DNA of 64,000 bases from Oenanthe sinensis (taxonomy: Eukaryota; Streptophyta; Magnoliopsida; Apiales; Apiaceae), in contig CM053802.1 of assembly GCA_028671895.1 (NCBI GenBank), positions 17,987,631-18,051,630 of the forward strand. The letters are read 5' to 3'. How positions within the stretch are numbered: the first letter of the stretch is position 1; each line of letters opens with the position of its first letter. Below, one piece after another: positions 34,000 through 46,542 of this stretch. Position numbers and translations under genes: made by a program. A model generated the notes under the pieces. The model saw only the letters and a program-made list of their open reading frames with translations, made no database searches and was not told the origin of the DNA.

Positions 34000-35055
34000 T
34001 TATTTTAATATAGAGAAAGATTGCATGACAACTCGAAAAGAAAAGAAAAGAAAAATGAATTCCTGCCAACTGATAATAGATTTAAGCTTAGGAAACAACC
34101 AAATTAGCAATTGTGTGGTCATACCACGTGTTTGTAGTTTTATCCTCACTCAGTTGTATTCATTTTTTTACGGCTTTCTTTTTTTGCGCGTCTCAATTTT
34201 TTATATTTTTAAAAATAATAAAATTTTATAATATAAAAATTAATTACACCAATTACTTTCTTCCACCATACTTATTTTATATTTTAAATATTAATAGGTC
34301 TCACCAATTTACTCATTATTCTTACACTTCTCCACTACTTTATTCATTTTTTTTAATATCCGTGCCTAACCCATTTGTAAAGAAATGAGAGGGACGTTTG
34401 GAGTACTAGTTTATACTTAGACCATAATACTCCCCCTGCTAAATATTACTCTCTCAGTTCCTTTTACTTAACCCTTATGGGACATATCTTATTTCAATAT
34501 ACTTTTTTTACATATTTTTTCCAATATTACCCCTTACTCCTATTTCCCATGTTTGACTTTACAACTCATTTTCAAATTTATTTCATTATTCAAGACATTT
34601 ATTAGGAGCAAACAAAAAAACAAACCATATGAGGTTACAAATTTATAATAATAAAATCCTAAAATAGGTAGCTATTTCTTATATTTAAGAATTCAACTTC
34701 AGCGTTAATTCTATCAAATTATAAATTTTACTACAAATTTTGAAATAACTACTTGTTTACTCATAATTAACTTCAGCCTTCATTCTATTTTTCACAAAAA
34801 TATACAAGAACAATTGAAGAACTTTTTAAATTAAACTACATACTTAAAAAACTAAAACCTAAGTAAACGTAACCAAGATAAACAAATAATAGTAATAGTA
34901 ATAATAATAGCTCCTATTACTTGTAGATCAACTCTTCACTTTCTTACATTCCGCAAAAGCCATGTAGGTAATGGGTTTAAATAGTAGGCAATAGATTGAG
35001 AAGAGGTACAATCTACATTGTATAACTACAACTTGTACCATGAACAAACTCTTAT
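34000..35055. other. Spacer with eroded Stowaway-like sequence; kinase 3' UTR
   Basis: Sequence at about 34175-34410 (CACCAATTACTTTCTTCCACC...GTGCCTAACCC...GAGAGGGACG) resembles the body and right end of a Stowaway MITE without an intact left end. A second CTCTCTCAGTTCC start is at about 34450. The rest is AT-rich; the last few hundred bases are probably 3' UTR of the kinase gene. Confidence 0.4.
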
Positions 35056-38000
35056 TCATCTTCTTGCAGTAACTCCACGGGAGCTAGGCCAGGCAGACCC
35101 TTCTGATCTAGATGACATTGTACGTTGGGCTGGACACGGAGATACTTTTGACTGTTTATGAGATCTTACATGTGAATGTTTCCATATCGTGGAATTGGAC
35201 AGGGCGAGGGGGTCAGATAATTCTTCGCCACCATCAGAAGATGTCCGTGAATTAGAACGTTTCAAAGATGGGATCTTATCCAAAATATTTACCACTTCTG
35301 ACATTTGTGGGCGATATTTGGGCTCAATATGAGCACATTGTAGTGCAAGATTTGCAGCCACATAAGCTCCTTTCCGGGGATACTGGCCCTCTAACTTTGA
35401 GTCCATGATTCGAAATAGCTTGCGCTTGTCAGGTAGTTGTGGCTTTACCCAATCTAACAGTTTCTGCTCTGGACCAGGTCTACTTCTATCAACAGCAAAA
35501 CGTCCTGTTAGAAGTTCCAGCAACACTATCCCAAAACTATAGACGTCACACTTGGTAGTGAGCCGACCTGTTTAACAAAGAAAACGAAAGCAGTGAAAAG
35601 ATTTATAAATACTGACATGAGGATAAACTTTCTAACCAGAGAAAGGCATCATTGTCATTCTCGTGATGTATGCGTAAGCTAACATATTGTAACGAAGAAA
35701 GGGATGGAGTTGGGCAAGCTTTATCATGGGTTATCACAAAACGAGATGACGAGAATGTAATATAAGATAATAATATTACATAAATATATATATGCTTAAT
35801 GAAGAGGTTAGAAAAGTTCTAATTTATGACACTAAGAAAAAAAAGTACATGATATTATATTTAGGGCAAAAGTTCTATGGAGTCTCAATTACGTATTATT
35901 TTTCATTATAATTTATGTTATGACAACCATATATATAACCTAAAAAACTACAATTGAGCTTAGATGGTAACTCTGGTTTTAAATTTGAATTTGAATTTTG
36001 ATTATGAAATGTATTTATTGCAATATCAATACTTTTATCCCCAATGTAGGGACTTTGATGGTATAACAGTGAACGATTCTATTGAAATTAGATCATATGA
36101 TTATATTTGTGGACTCTGATCCTAAACAAGAACTTAAGATCCTGTAGCTGAAGTTTAAGCACGAACTTGGAAGAATTTGATGAGATCACAATCTATCCCA
36201 TTTCAGAGGATACTAACCAAAGATGAATGCTACCTTCTTTATATTCTTTTCCGGTTCTCTCTTAAAGTGTGTGCCATTCTAACCAAAATTCAATGAAAAA
36301 TATATAACATATAATCATCCTTAAGTACTAGACAACAAAACAGTGATGGCTGCATGTACAATTTATTGACGTTATTCACCATTAATGATTGAGTTAAAAT
36401 GCAAGCAAAAAGATAGACCTGTGGCACAATATTCTGGGGCTGCATAACCTTCAGTACCAAAGACTCGAGTGGTTACATGAGTCATATCACCTGTTGGACC
36501 AGCTTTCACCAACCCAAAATCTGAAAGCTTTGCATTAAATTCCTGCATTAGTAAAATATAAGTAATCTGATGTATGGGATGATACCAATTGAATTACTAT
36601 ACAACAGAAGTGGATATGTAGCAATATTATACGATATGTCAGTAGAGGATCAGACATAATATTTTGGTAACAAAAAACATCACATCTTTTATATGGCCTT
36701 CAATGAACGATTGAACATTGATTTCACTTCTTAGGTGAATTTGCACTATCTCAAGTAAGCCAATTTTCAGTAAAAAAGGGAAATCTGGGATGCAAGAGGC
36801 CACTAAAAATGAAAGTAATATTGTACTAAGCATACCGAATCCAACAAAATATTAGAAGCCTTAAAGTCACGGAAGATAATCTGAGGATCAGATTCATGCA
36901 GGAAAGAAAGACCACGAGCACTCTCAATAGCAACTTTAATTCGTATTTCCCATGAGAGAGGTCGTCCCCTCCCTGAAATGTATACAAAGTTTTAATAAAA
37001 CATTCATATCTGTGTAGCTTAAAAATATGTCTCTCTTCAGTTCTGGTAAATATGTAAATATCGTATTTAGCAAAAAAAAGTGATATCATAGTTATTTATT
37101 CTTTAAATAGTATCTACTTGTATTAAAATTTAAAAACCATGTAAAATACCTCTTACACATTAACGTTTAATTTATTATATTTCTAGCATAGTAACATGTA
37201 ATTTTGTATCTCTAGCAGCCTAATAGGCTAATACTTGCTAATTTGTGCCTCTAACACCATTTATGTCTAAATTCATCGCAAATCTCACATGTGTGCTGCA
37301 TAATAAATTTACCTTTGGCACTTTCATTTCACAAATAATATCTTTCTTGGCATGCACCCACATGTCAGAAAATTGTTCTTGATGAATTTAGACAGTAGAG
37401 GTGCCATAATCACAAATTAACAAACATAAAGGTGCTAGAATTAAAATTGATCAAGCCATATGGAGCTAGAGATATTTTCGTTTCTTCTTGAAAGATTTAG
37501 GGAGAGAAGGTGGCATATGTACAGATTAGCAAACATTAAGGTGCTAATGATGCTAACTAAATGTTAAGTGCTAGAGGTAATTACTTTGGTGAATCAATTA
37601 ACTTACTTTCAAACAGATGATTTTCTAAGGATCCTTTAGACATGAACTCATACACCAGCAATCGGTTATCGCCGTCCAAGCAAAAGCCAATAAGCTTGAC
37701 CAAATTTTCATGATCAAGTTGGCCAAGATAATTTATCTCACTCTGCAAAAATCTAGTCATTAGTTCATGACAGACAAAAGTGAGCAGAAAGGAATTTGAA
37801 TTATGGATAACCCACCAACCACTCTTTATGACCTTGAAACCCTTCACGCTTAAGCTTCTTCACAGCGACTTCCATCCCTGTTCCAGGCTTGGCAGCAGTA
37901 AGTGTTTTCTCGTCTAACCACCCCTTGTAAACATCACCAAAACCTCCTTCTCCAAGAAGAATATCACTTCGAAAGTTTCTAGTGGCATTTCTGAGTTCAA

Positions 38001-39463
38001 TATATGAGAAGGATTTTAAATGCGGGGAAGATAATATTTCACTCTCAGGCCTTGGAATAGGCAAAACTCGAGTTTTATCATTATCTCGAGACGCCACTAA
38101 AGGTTTAGGTGGAGTAGGCAAAGGATGGCTAGTACATTGAGAATCTTCCATGGTCCCTGAAAATCAAAAACTGATTCAGTGTATACAACATGCAATTATG
38201 CAAACTCTGGCCAGAATTAGATTATTATGAAACAATTATATATCTAATTATCTATGTATATCTAGTAGTATATGACTATTTTTCATTCTGGATTATTAAA
38301 ATCTGACCCCTAAATAATTCCGATATTCATGATAAGAGAACTCCTACAATTAATCGTGTTTCCTATTAGATGACATTATTCAAAGATACTGGTAAATTAG
38401 CACTTGGGCATTTCCATCTTGAACATTGATCAGTTTTCAGCCTCATCAACATGCTCGTGTCCTTCATCGTTAGATTGAATGCAATATACATAATCAGATT
38501 GCACCACTTATGGTGATGTGTAAAAGACTCACACATCCATTGAGTTAGTGCCCTTAGAGCAAGTCCAATAATGTGGTCCTTATAAATATTATATATAATA
38601 TAACTCCTAGTGATTTAGGATATTGTAACAAATGAATATTTAATTGATAAAAGTAAAATAAGGAATGACTCTAGCTTCCTTAAAAATAATGAATGTGACG
38701 GGTCTCCTAACTTTTTAAGGAACCACAAAGACATTGTTGAAGCACTATTTTACACCAAATTCCTTAAATTTTAAGTTAGGAGTTCATATAGCTAATCAGT
38801 TCGCTTTGCTCTTATAGGTATATAATTGTTAAACAGAAGTATTTAGTTTTAGTAACCGTTATATTGCAAATTTGCAAGTCATTTAAATGATGATTTTGTA
38901 TATTGTAAAATAACAAAATGACATATAAATTAAAAAAAACATGTTTTCCGCAATTTTTTGAATGTTATTTGACCCTTAGTTTAAATTTGAACCAAAGAGT
39001 AGCTCTTGGCACAAATATATATTTCTCTTTCTTAGTGAATAGAAGTATATGAAATCTCAGCTAAGCTATAAACTTTTTAATAAGTGTGCATAACCTTAGA
39101 AAAGCTATTACTTACTGAAGGGAGTAATATCTACCTGCAAATTAAGAGGGTGTTTGATCAATAATAAGTGAATAATAAGTTCTATTAAATTTTAAACCAG
39201 AAAGCATGAAGTGAACTTTAAAATACCATAAACCAATATTTAAACCTGATAAACACCTTAAAAGACATTATTGAAAATGATGATCGAATCGCAACACAAA
39301 ACAAACAAAAATATAAAAATATAACATCCTACACAAGTTGTTAATGAAAAAATTACCAAACTGAAAATATAAAACGTTTACCACGAGAGAAGGATGATTG
39401 GGAGGTAACGTCTGAAAGAGCATCAATGTCTAAATCTTGAGTCCTTTGGATGCAGTTTCCCAT
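35056..39463 (-). CDS. Receptor-like cytoplasmic kinase, RLCK-VII (PBL/PBS1-like)
   Basis: Six exons: complement(join(35056..35567, 36419..36542, 36836..36972, 37607..37742, 37816..38156, 39382..39463)), 443 aa, all GT-AG and in frame. It starts MGNC, an N-myristoylation (Gly2) and palmitoylation (Cys4) signal that anchors such kinases at the plasma membrane. Kinase motifs are intact: LLGEGGFGDVYKG (about 95-106), VAVKKL Lys127, SEINYLGQL (Glu143), FRDFKASN (Asp222), SDFG (Asp240), and the activation segment VTTRVFGTEGYAAPEY. The RLCK-VII signature GHKEWL is present. A basic, Ser-rich C-tail follows. Family members relay pattern-receptor immune or developmental signals. The exact PBL orthologue is not assigned. 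Confidence 0.94.
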
Positions 39464-40639
39464 CCTAATATGAAAACCTGCTCTTTTCTTATTAAATTCT
39501 CTCTCCTCTCCACACTTATGGAGAGAGAAGAGATAAAAAAGAGAACTCATCACATCTAAATCAATGCATGTATATACGTTTTATTAAATGGGTGTATAAA
39601 ATTTTCATGATTATATATATATTAATAGAAGATTAGTATGAACATACATTTTAGATTTTTTGCACCTGATTCTAGTATTTTCTCCAATGAATATAGGCAT
39701 GAATTAAGGAGTTTAATTACTATATATAGCCTACATCCTTCTTGACCCCTCATTAATACTCCTAATCTTTAACCCTCCATTTGGAGAGACACCTCTTGCA
39801 GACTCCAAGGTGGCATTGCCAATGATGAATGTTAAACACTTAAACTTGGTACTTCTAAAATTTCAGTACTTATAAAAATTTTGTAATATTAAATAAAGAA
39901 TTTAAAAGATTGAATTTCAAAAATTTTAGTTAAAACACGATTATATTTAATTTAAATTTTAATATATTTATTAAAATTGTTCAAAATTTAATAAATTTGA
40001 ATTTTATAAAATGGTGATTTTTAATAAATTTAATAATAATTTTTTATCATTTTGTTTATTTCTATTATACAAATTTTTAGACAAATTTCTCATATTATAA
40101 TTTTATGTGTAATTTTCAAAATTAACTTTGATTATGAATAAGAATAAAAAGTTAATATAAAGAAAACTTATAAATAAGTATAAAATTTTCAAAAATAACT
40201 ATTATGATAAAATTGAGGAAATATATTTTCATTGATTATGAATTATATATTAAAGTGTGTGTCTACCCTTTAATTTTACTAGTTTACGATTAGCATAAAA
40301 TATAATTATTATATATATATATATATAATTATGATATATATATATATATATAATTATGATTGATTTTTAGAAAAAAGTATTCATATATAATTATTAGTAT
40401 TAATATAATGACCTCTTTTATTACTTGCTATTAACTTTTTATTTTTATTAAAATTTTAAATTTAATAATATATTAAATTTTAATACACTGTGAATGAAAT
40501 TTTAATTTTAAACTTTTTGCCTTCAGAGATAATAGAAAAATTAAAATTAATTAGGTGGTAAATGGAATTAGAATCATAGATATTATCCGAATTACAATCA
40601 AATATGTAAACTTTGTATAATCAAATCCCTATTCCCCGT
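39464..40639. other. Kinase 5' region and AT-rich spacer
   Basis: It begins with the kinase 5' UTR and promoter. From about 39880 the sequence is very AT-rich, with two TA tracts near 40313 and 40337 separated by AATTATGA, themselves a small tandem repeat. No gene or identifiable element is seen. Confidence 0.4.
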
Positions 40640-41165
40640 AGTGTTGTCACACAAGGTAAGGGCATCGCCCAGTGAATCACGCAACGCACCTCAAGGCATT
40701 CCCTAAAAACTGATCAACTCATGAAACTTTGGTTTGACCACTTCTTTCTTGGATTTTATTATAGTAGAGAGCGGTAAGTTAGTGTTGCTATCCTATGACA
40801 TCGGGGAGTTATGCTTTTTAGCTTCGCGGATGGGAGAGGAGGGAGAGAGATGAACCGGCACGCTCTATGCTTTTCCCGGCAGTCGTATCCCCTGTGTCTA
40901 GGGATTCCCCGAGTTCAGACCCCAAGTGCCATACCTTGTTGAATAAAGACTATCTTGGTCCTTTCTTTCTCTTAGCTTAGCTGTGATTTCCCCTCTATTC
41001 TATAATCCTGAGACATGAGAGTATTGGTGCAATATAATCATGCCCTCAAGTTTCTTCGCCACTAGACACGAGATCGGTGCAATTTGAATCCCCTTTGCCA
41101 TTAGACATGAGATCTTTAAATCCCCTTTTCCATTAGACATGAGATCGGTGTGATTTAATACCGTT
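40640..41165. other. GC-richer island, candidate organelle-derived insertion
   Basis: This block is visibly more GC-rich than its flanks and lacks plant coding signal. It includes CTTTTCCCGGCAGTCG, TAGGGATTCCCCGAG and three tandem copies of an ATTAGACATGAGATC-like motif (about 41060-41150). The style resembles plant mitochondrial non-coding DNA, but I cannot match it to a known locus. Alternatives are an old TE or a transcribed spacer. Confidence 0.35.
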
Positions 41166-42288
41166 ATTTTATTTGTGTGTCACAGACCTACATTCACAAT
41201 GATTATCCGCTCATAAAATGCAGTGCCGTGCCATCTCCCCAACAGCAGCTGATTCTGCAACTAACTGCTGAGCTCCTCAACCTATGCGTCTTCGGTTATT
41301 GCATTTCTTTCAAGTTGCTATATGTAAAAATGTTTGACTACAGATTAAGGTTATTAATACCAAAAGAAATAAAATTGATGTGTACAAAAACAGCTGACAA
41401 TGTTGAGTCACCTGTTCAGCACTACAAGGACACTTCCTTTTCATCGGTAGGAAAGTATCAACGGACAAACAGCTACCTACAAACAAAATTCATTTTCAAA
41501 TGATTGTTAACTAAAAGATCACATTAACCATTCACTAATTAAATATTAAAATCAGTGGATATTCCCAATGGCATACAGTCAGACCTGGCAGATAAATAAA
41601 TTTTATGAAGTTAAAAGACAGGTTACCCACAGCAGGAGTGTAATTTTGAAAACTTTACATCCAAATCAAGATTTATTGAAGTATGCTGTCCAAACATCAG
41701 AATCCTTCAGTAAAGACTAAATTATACTATTGCATTATCTGTAGACTTCCGGTTAAGGTTTTAATAATAAATTCATAGATAGTGAATAATGTACAATCTT
41801 AGTACCAGATCACTCAAAGAAAGTAGTGTACATACAAAAAAGATCACTTAAAAGTAATGTATCCTAGATTCTATAGTAGAAAACTGAAGCATAAGTGCAT
41901 AACTACCTTGCTATTAAGGGCAAAAATCATGTTAAAGAGAATGTAATGCAACAGCAAAAAATAGATGACAAATGGCCATATGTTGAAAGAACAAGTCAAC
42001 CTGATAAACACATTAACCTGCCAATTGCAACAGACCAGAGAAATTATGCTCGCGTCTTCTGTATTGAAAAAGAAAGTAATAGTGAATATTTTTTCTTTTG
42101 AGGAAACAAGTAATAGTGAATATTAAATATACATAGTGGATGAACAGTTGATGGATTCAGAAATTACCGTCTTCGTGCCTTTGAGGGAATTCCCGGACTC
42201 AATGCAAATAAACCTTGCAGAAGATGACTGCCATTCGTAATTTAAGGTTTTTCTGATTATCAACCCGGATCGCATTCATGACTTTGAA
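41166..42288. other. Intergenic sequence and PPR 3' UTR
   Basis: No exon is recognised on either strand. The right end is likely 3' UTR of the minus-strand PPR gene. Confidence 0.4.
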
Positions 42289-45200
42289 TCACCAGTAATC
42301 TTTACATGAGCAGCCACCATCTTCAAAATGATGGAACCGGTATGAATCTCGAACTATAATAGATCGATTTGTGACCTTTGACACACACTTAATCCAATTA
42401 TGGCAATCATTACACACCCGAAGATTCTTCATCACTCGTAAGGGGATGGTACCAGACAAGCTCAGAAGTCCAAAAGTAATAGCGAGCTTCTCACTGTGAA
42501 TGTACGTTGTTGGGTCCTTCTGTCCCTGCTCTATATCATTCCAAAGGCTACTACGATCTTGTATGTAACCAACTGCAGTAGCTCGCTTGTTTAGATCGTC
42601 TAAATGTTCATATATCTTACCAGCTAATGGATGGAGTCGATCACCAACAAAAAATGCATGAACCGAGTTCTTGACCTCAATCCAGCTACGACCAGGCTCC
42701 TTCTTTACCCCTCTGTTTTTCATCAAGAGTCTTGTATGGTCCCTATAATCCCATTTCCCAGAAACCGCGTACATATTTGAAAGAAGTACATAGGTTGCAG
42801 AGTCTTCAGGTTCTAATTCCAAAAGATGACGAGCAGAAAATTCCCCGATTTCAACATTCTTATGAGCCGTACAAGCACTTAGTAGAGTCCTCCAAGCCAT
42901 TGCATCTGGTTCAATTGGCATTGCCTCAATAAATTTCCTTGCGCGTCCTAAGAAGCCAGATCTCCCCAAAATATCTACAACACAAACATAATGTTCTGGT
43001 TTCGGCTCTAGGTTATGCTCTTCACTCATAGCCTTAAAGTAATTAAGCCCCTCATCTACCAAACCCACATGACTGCAAGCTGATAACACACTCACATAGG
43101 TAACGTAGTTTGGCCTAAATCCAAGCCGTTTCATTTCCTCAAAGAGTTCTAATGCTTCAGTTCCACGTCCATGTTGAGAATATCCTGTAATCATGGCATT
43201 CCATGAAATCTCATTTTTCACAGGCAGATCTAGGAATTCTCTCTTGGCATCATCAAGGCTGCCACACTTTGCATACAAAGTAATTAGAACATTTGATGCC
43301 TCAGTTTCAGCAGTGTAACCGGTTTTAATTATCTGAGTATGAATTTGCATCCCTTGTTTTATGTTTGCTGTGTTAGCAGCAGCACTAACTGCAGACCCAT
43401 ATGTGAACATATTAATTTCCAGCCCAGATTGATTCATCAGTGAGAAGACCTTTAATGCTTCTTCGCAGTGTCCACTCTGTGAAAATCCTGATATCAATCC
43501 ATTCCATGTGATGTTATCTTTCTCATCAATTTTGTTAAATGCCAAATATGCATCCTCTTTCCTGCCACACCTTGCATATAGACTAACAAGTGCATTTCCA
43601 ATAGAAAGATCAATTGAGTAACCAGATACGACTGATTGAGCATGAATTTGTCTTCCTTGTCTAACAGCTTTTAATCCAGCACAAGCACTAATTGCACTAG
43701 AGAATCCTATGTTATCTGATTGAATGCCGAGATCTAGCATTTCTTCAAAAAGCTTTAGAGCTTCAGCATACATATCATGCTGAGCAAATCCGGCAATCAT
43801 AGCTGTCCAAGAAACAACATCTTTCTCACTGAGCCTTCTAAGAATTTTCAGAGCAGTATCTAGTCGTCCATGCTTGGCATACATATCTATAAGCACACTA
43901 CAAACATACACATTTGGCTGAAAACCAGTCTTTACTACTTGTGTATGAATCTGCTCTCCAAGATCTAGGGCTCCTACATAAGTACAGGTCCTCAATATAC
44001 TGGGGTATGTATATTGGTTTGGACACATGCCCTCAATCTGCATCTGTGAGAATAACCGAAATGACTCAGCTAAATCACCCATCTGCCCGTACGCGACAAG
44101 CATCACATTCCACAGAACAATATTTTCTGTTCGAGTCTTATGGAAGAATTTATGCGCTGTTTTGACATCTGAACATTTAACATACAGGTCCAGCAGGGAA
44201 CCTTCGATAATGATATCCAAAGACATTCCTGCTTTTATTGCATATGAGTGCAGTTGCTTTCCCTTAGAAAGAGAACCAACTGCTGCACAAGCACTCAAGA
44301 GGCTTGCAATTGTAACACAGTCAGGTTTTAGGTGATCAAGCTGCATTGCCTCGTATAATTGGAGAGATCTTTGACTGAATCCACGCTGTGCAAGCCCTGA
44401 TATGAGTGAGTTGTATGAAACTCCATCCCTTCTTTGCATATTTCTGAAAATATGTTCAGCCATCATCAAGTTCCCAGAACGAGAATACAAAGTTACAAAA
44501 GAATTACACACAAAAGTCTCTGATGAAAGGCCCCATTTATAGACAAGGGTATGAAGCTGTTCACCTAGCTTATATAGCTGTATCTTAGTACAGGCACTTA
44601 TAACACTGGAGAAAACATAAGGAGTAGGGAAAATTCCTGACTTGTGCATCTCGCAGAACAAGAGGATGCCTTCTTTTTCTTGTCCACTTTGAGAAAAACC
44701 AGATATCATAGCCACCCAAGAGACATTATCCTTCAAATGCATACCTTTGAAAACATTTCTGGCAATGTCTAAAAACCCATTCTTAGAATACAAGTCAATT
44801 AATGGATTACAAACAATTGTACATGTACCAAAACCGTATCGAATAGCTTTACTGTGAATTTGTTTTACAAATTGGAAATCAACTTTACCCCGTAAAATAC
44901 ATTCAAATGTACTTTCATCTGGATTAACATTTTCTGTTAGCATTTGGGTAAAAACACCCAAAACTTGAGTAGTCAGCTTCTTCCCAGATAACGCTAACAT
45001 TAATTGATTCCAAGATGACACACTTTTATACAGCAAATCATCAAAAACCTGGACTGCACCTTCTAAATCACCAGCCGCTGCATAAGCATCAATAAGCCTG
45101 TTACATATACCATGATCCCCACCAAAACCAGATTTCAAAATTTTCCCATGAAGCTTCTTTGAATCTGGCAAAGACCCAGACTTTACATATCCATCTAAGA

Positions 45201-45776
45201 GCCAGATATAAGTTTGACGATTTGCAACAATTTTACTCCTTTTATTCTCAAAGGATTCAAGTCCCTCAGAACTACCCATATTTACTATATTTTTCCCATT
45301 TTCTTCAACAAAAGATTCTTCTTCAAAAATTGGGGAAGTTGCAGTGCTACCAAATGCAGCTTCAGTTAATCTACCAATATTCCCACATAAATACTGCAAC
45401 AATCAAGAACGTCACTTGAGTTCAACTAAAAAAGGAAAACTTACCTAAGACAAGGTAAGATATATATATCAAACAAAGAATAAAATTTAATCTTCAAGGC
45501 TTTAACCTAGCGAATACCCTTCTCTTCTTGTTCATAAGAGGTCAATGGTTCAAGCATACGTGGAGGCATGTGTGTGAGACTAATTAATTTTTGTAATCGA
45601 CAAAACAAAAAAATAATATTCATTTTCATGAAAAACTGGGAAGAAAAAGGATTAGAAACTACCTTGTGAAACTTGGGAGTAGATTTACAAGGGAAGTAAT
45701 GAAACAGAACATTAGAGAATGACCCACGAAGTAGAATTGAACTGGGAACCATAAAGCCTTGAAGTTGAGTCACCAT
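42289..45776 (-). CDS. PLS-class pentatricopeptide repeat protein with E and DYW domains
   Basis: The coding sequence is complement(join(42289..45393, 45663..45776)), 1072 aa. Exon 1 supplies 38 N-terminal residues (MVTQLQGFMVPSS...KFHK) rich in Ser and basic residues, a likely organelle transit signal. Exon 2 begins YLCGNIGRL after TTGCAG. The body is a long run of PPR modules (many copies of the SWN-MI-GF/YSQ and ALxLFxEM pattern). E and E+ segments follow, then a complete DYW deaminase domain: the PGxSWIE box, the zinc/catalytic HSEKLA, CNDCHNW, and the C-terminal CSCKDYW. It should direct C-to-U editing of a mitochondrial or plastid transcript. Length and layout resemble Arabidopsis At4g13650 (from memory). 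Confidence 0.95.
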
Positions 45777-46542
45777 TGATGCTTAATCACAAAAAATGCA
45801 AGACCTTCATTACATTCTGCAATAGAATTAAAACTTGTAACCAAAAATAATACGCACACAGCCAAATTGTATAACATCATGGCCAATTAGCGGAAAATGA
45901 TAAAAATCGGACTACGACATAGACACATTCAATATTACGAAGAATCAATACTATATTACTTGGTACGGCAAGAAAAAATAAAACCCTCGTAGGCATTGGC
46001 AGATAAAACTTATGTAACAACACAGCTGGACTCATATTAGAGCAAATTAAAGAATTTCATGTACATGATCAAACCAACTATCAACCCATAAAGCATATAG
46101 TACTTCAAAGTGTGTATATATAAATGATAACTCTACTAAAACATGCCTGAATGTTAAAAAAAAACCCAGTTACCTAATCAAAGTGTAAATTAACCAGATG
46201 GGCAAGGGCAACAAATCAAAACACACAAAAATGTAAAAAAAAAACCTAAAAATCAAATTCAAGAATTATATCATACCTATAATATCCACTATATATACAG
46301 TAGATAATGAAAGGCTTGAGCTTTCTACAATTACCCACCATTTTTTATATGCATATATCTCCTCTACAAGGGGCAATAGGTAAAAATAAGACTAGGGTCC
46401 AAGATAATAAAGCCCCGAAACGGTGTCGTTTTGTTCTGTTTCCTAATTTGTCTCCCTCTAGTTTCTGTTTTTTACTGTCTGTGTCTATATATAAATGTGC
46501 CCTAATAATAGTAGATGATGAAATCTTATCTAATCCAATAAC
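45777..46542. promoter_or_regulatory. Shared divergent promoter region between PPR and ING genes
   Basis: About 770 bp separate the two ATGs, which point away from each other. Near 46420, AAACGGTGTCGTTT forms an AAACG-N4-CGTTT inverted motif, the type of element often enriched in plant promoters. It lies about 125 bp before the ING ATG. No other gene fits in between. Confidence 0.45.

Noticed and set aside
43914..44335. Plus-strand frames of 80-100 codons inside the PPR gene
   Set aside because: They are shadows on the opposite strand of the long PPR exon.
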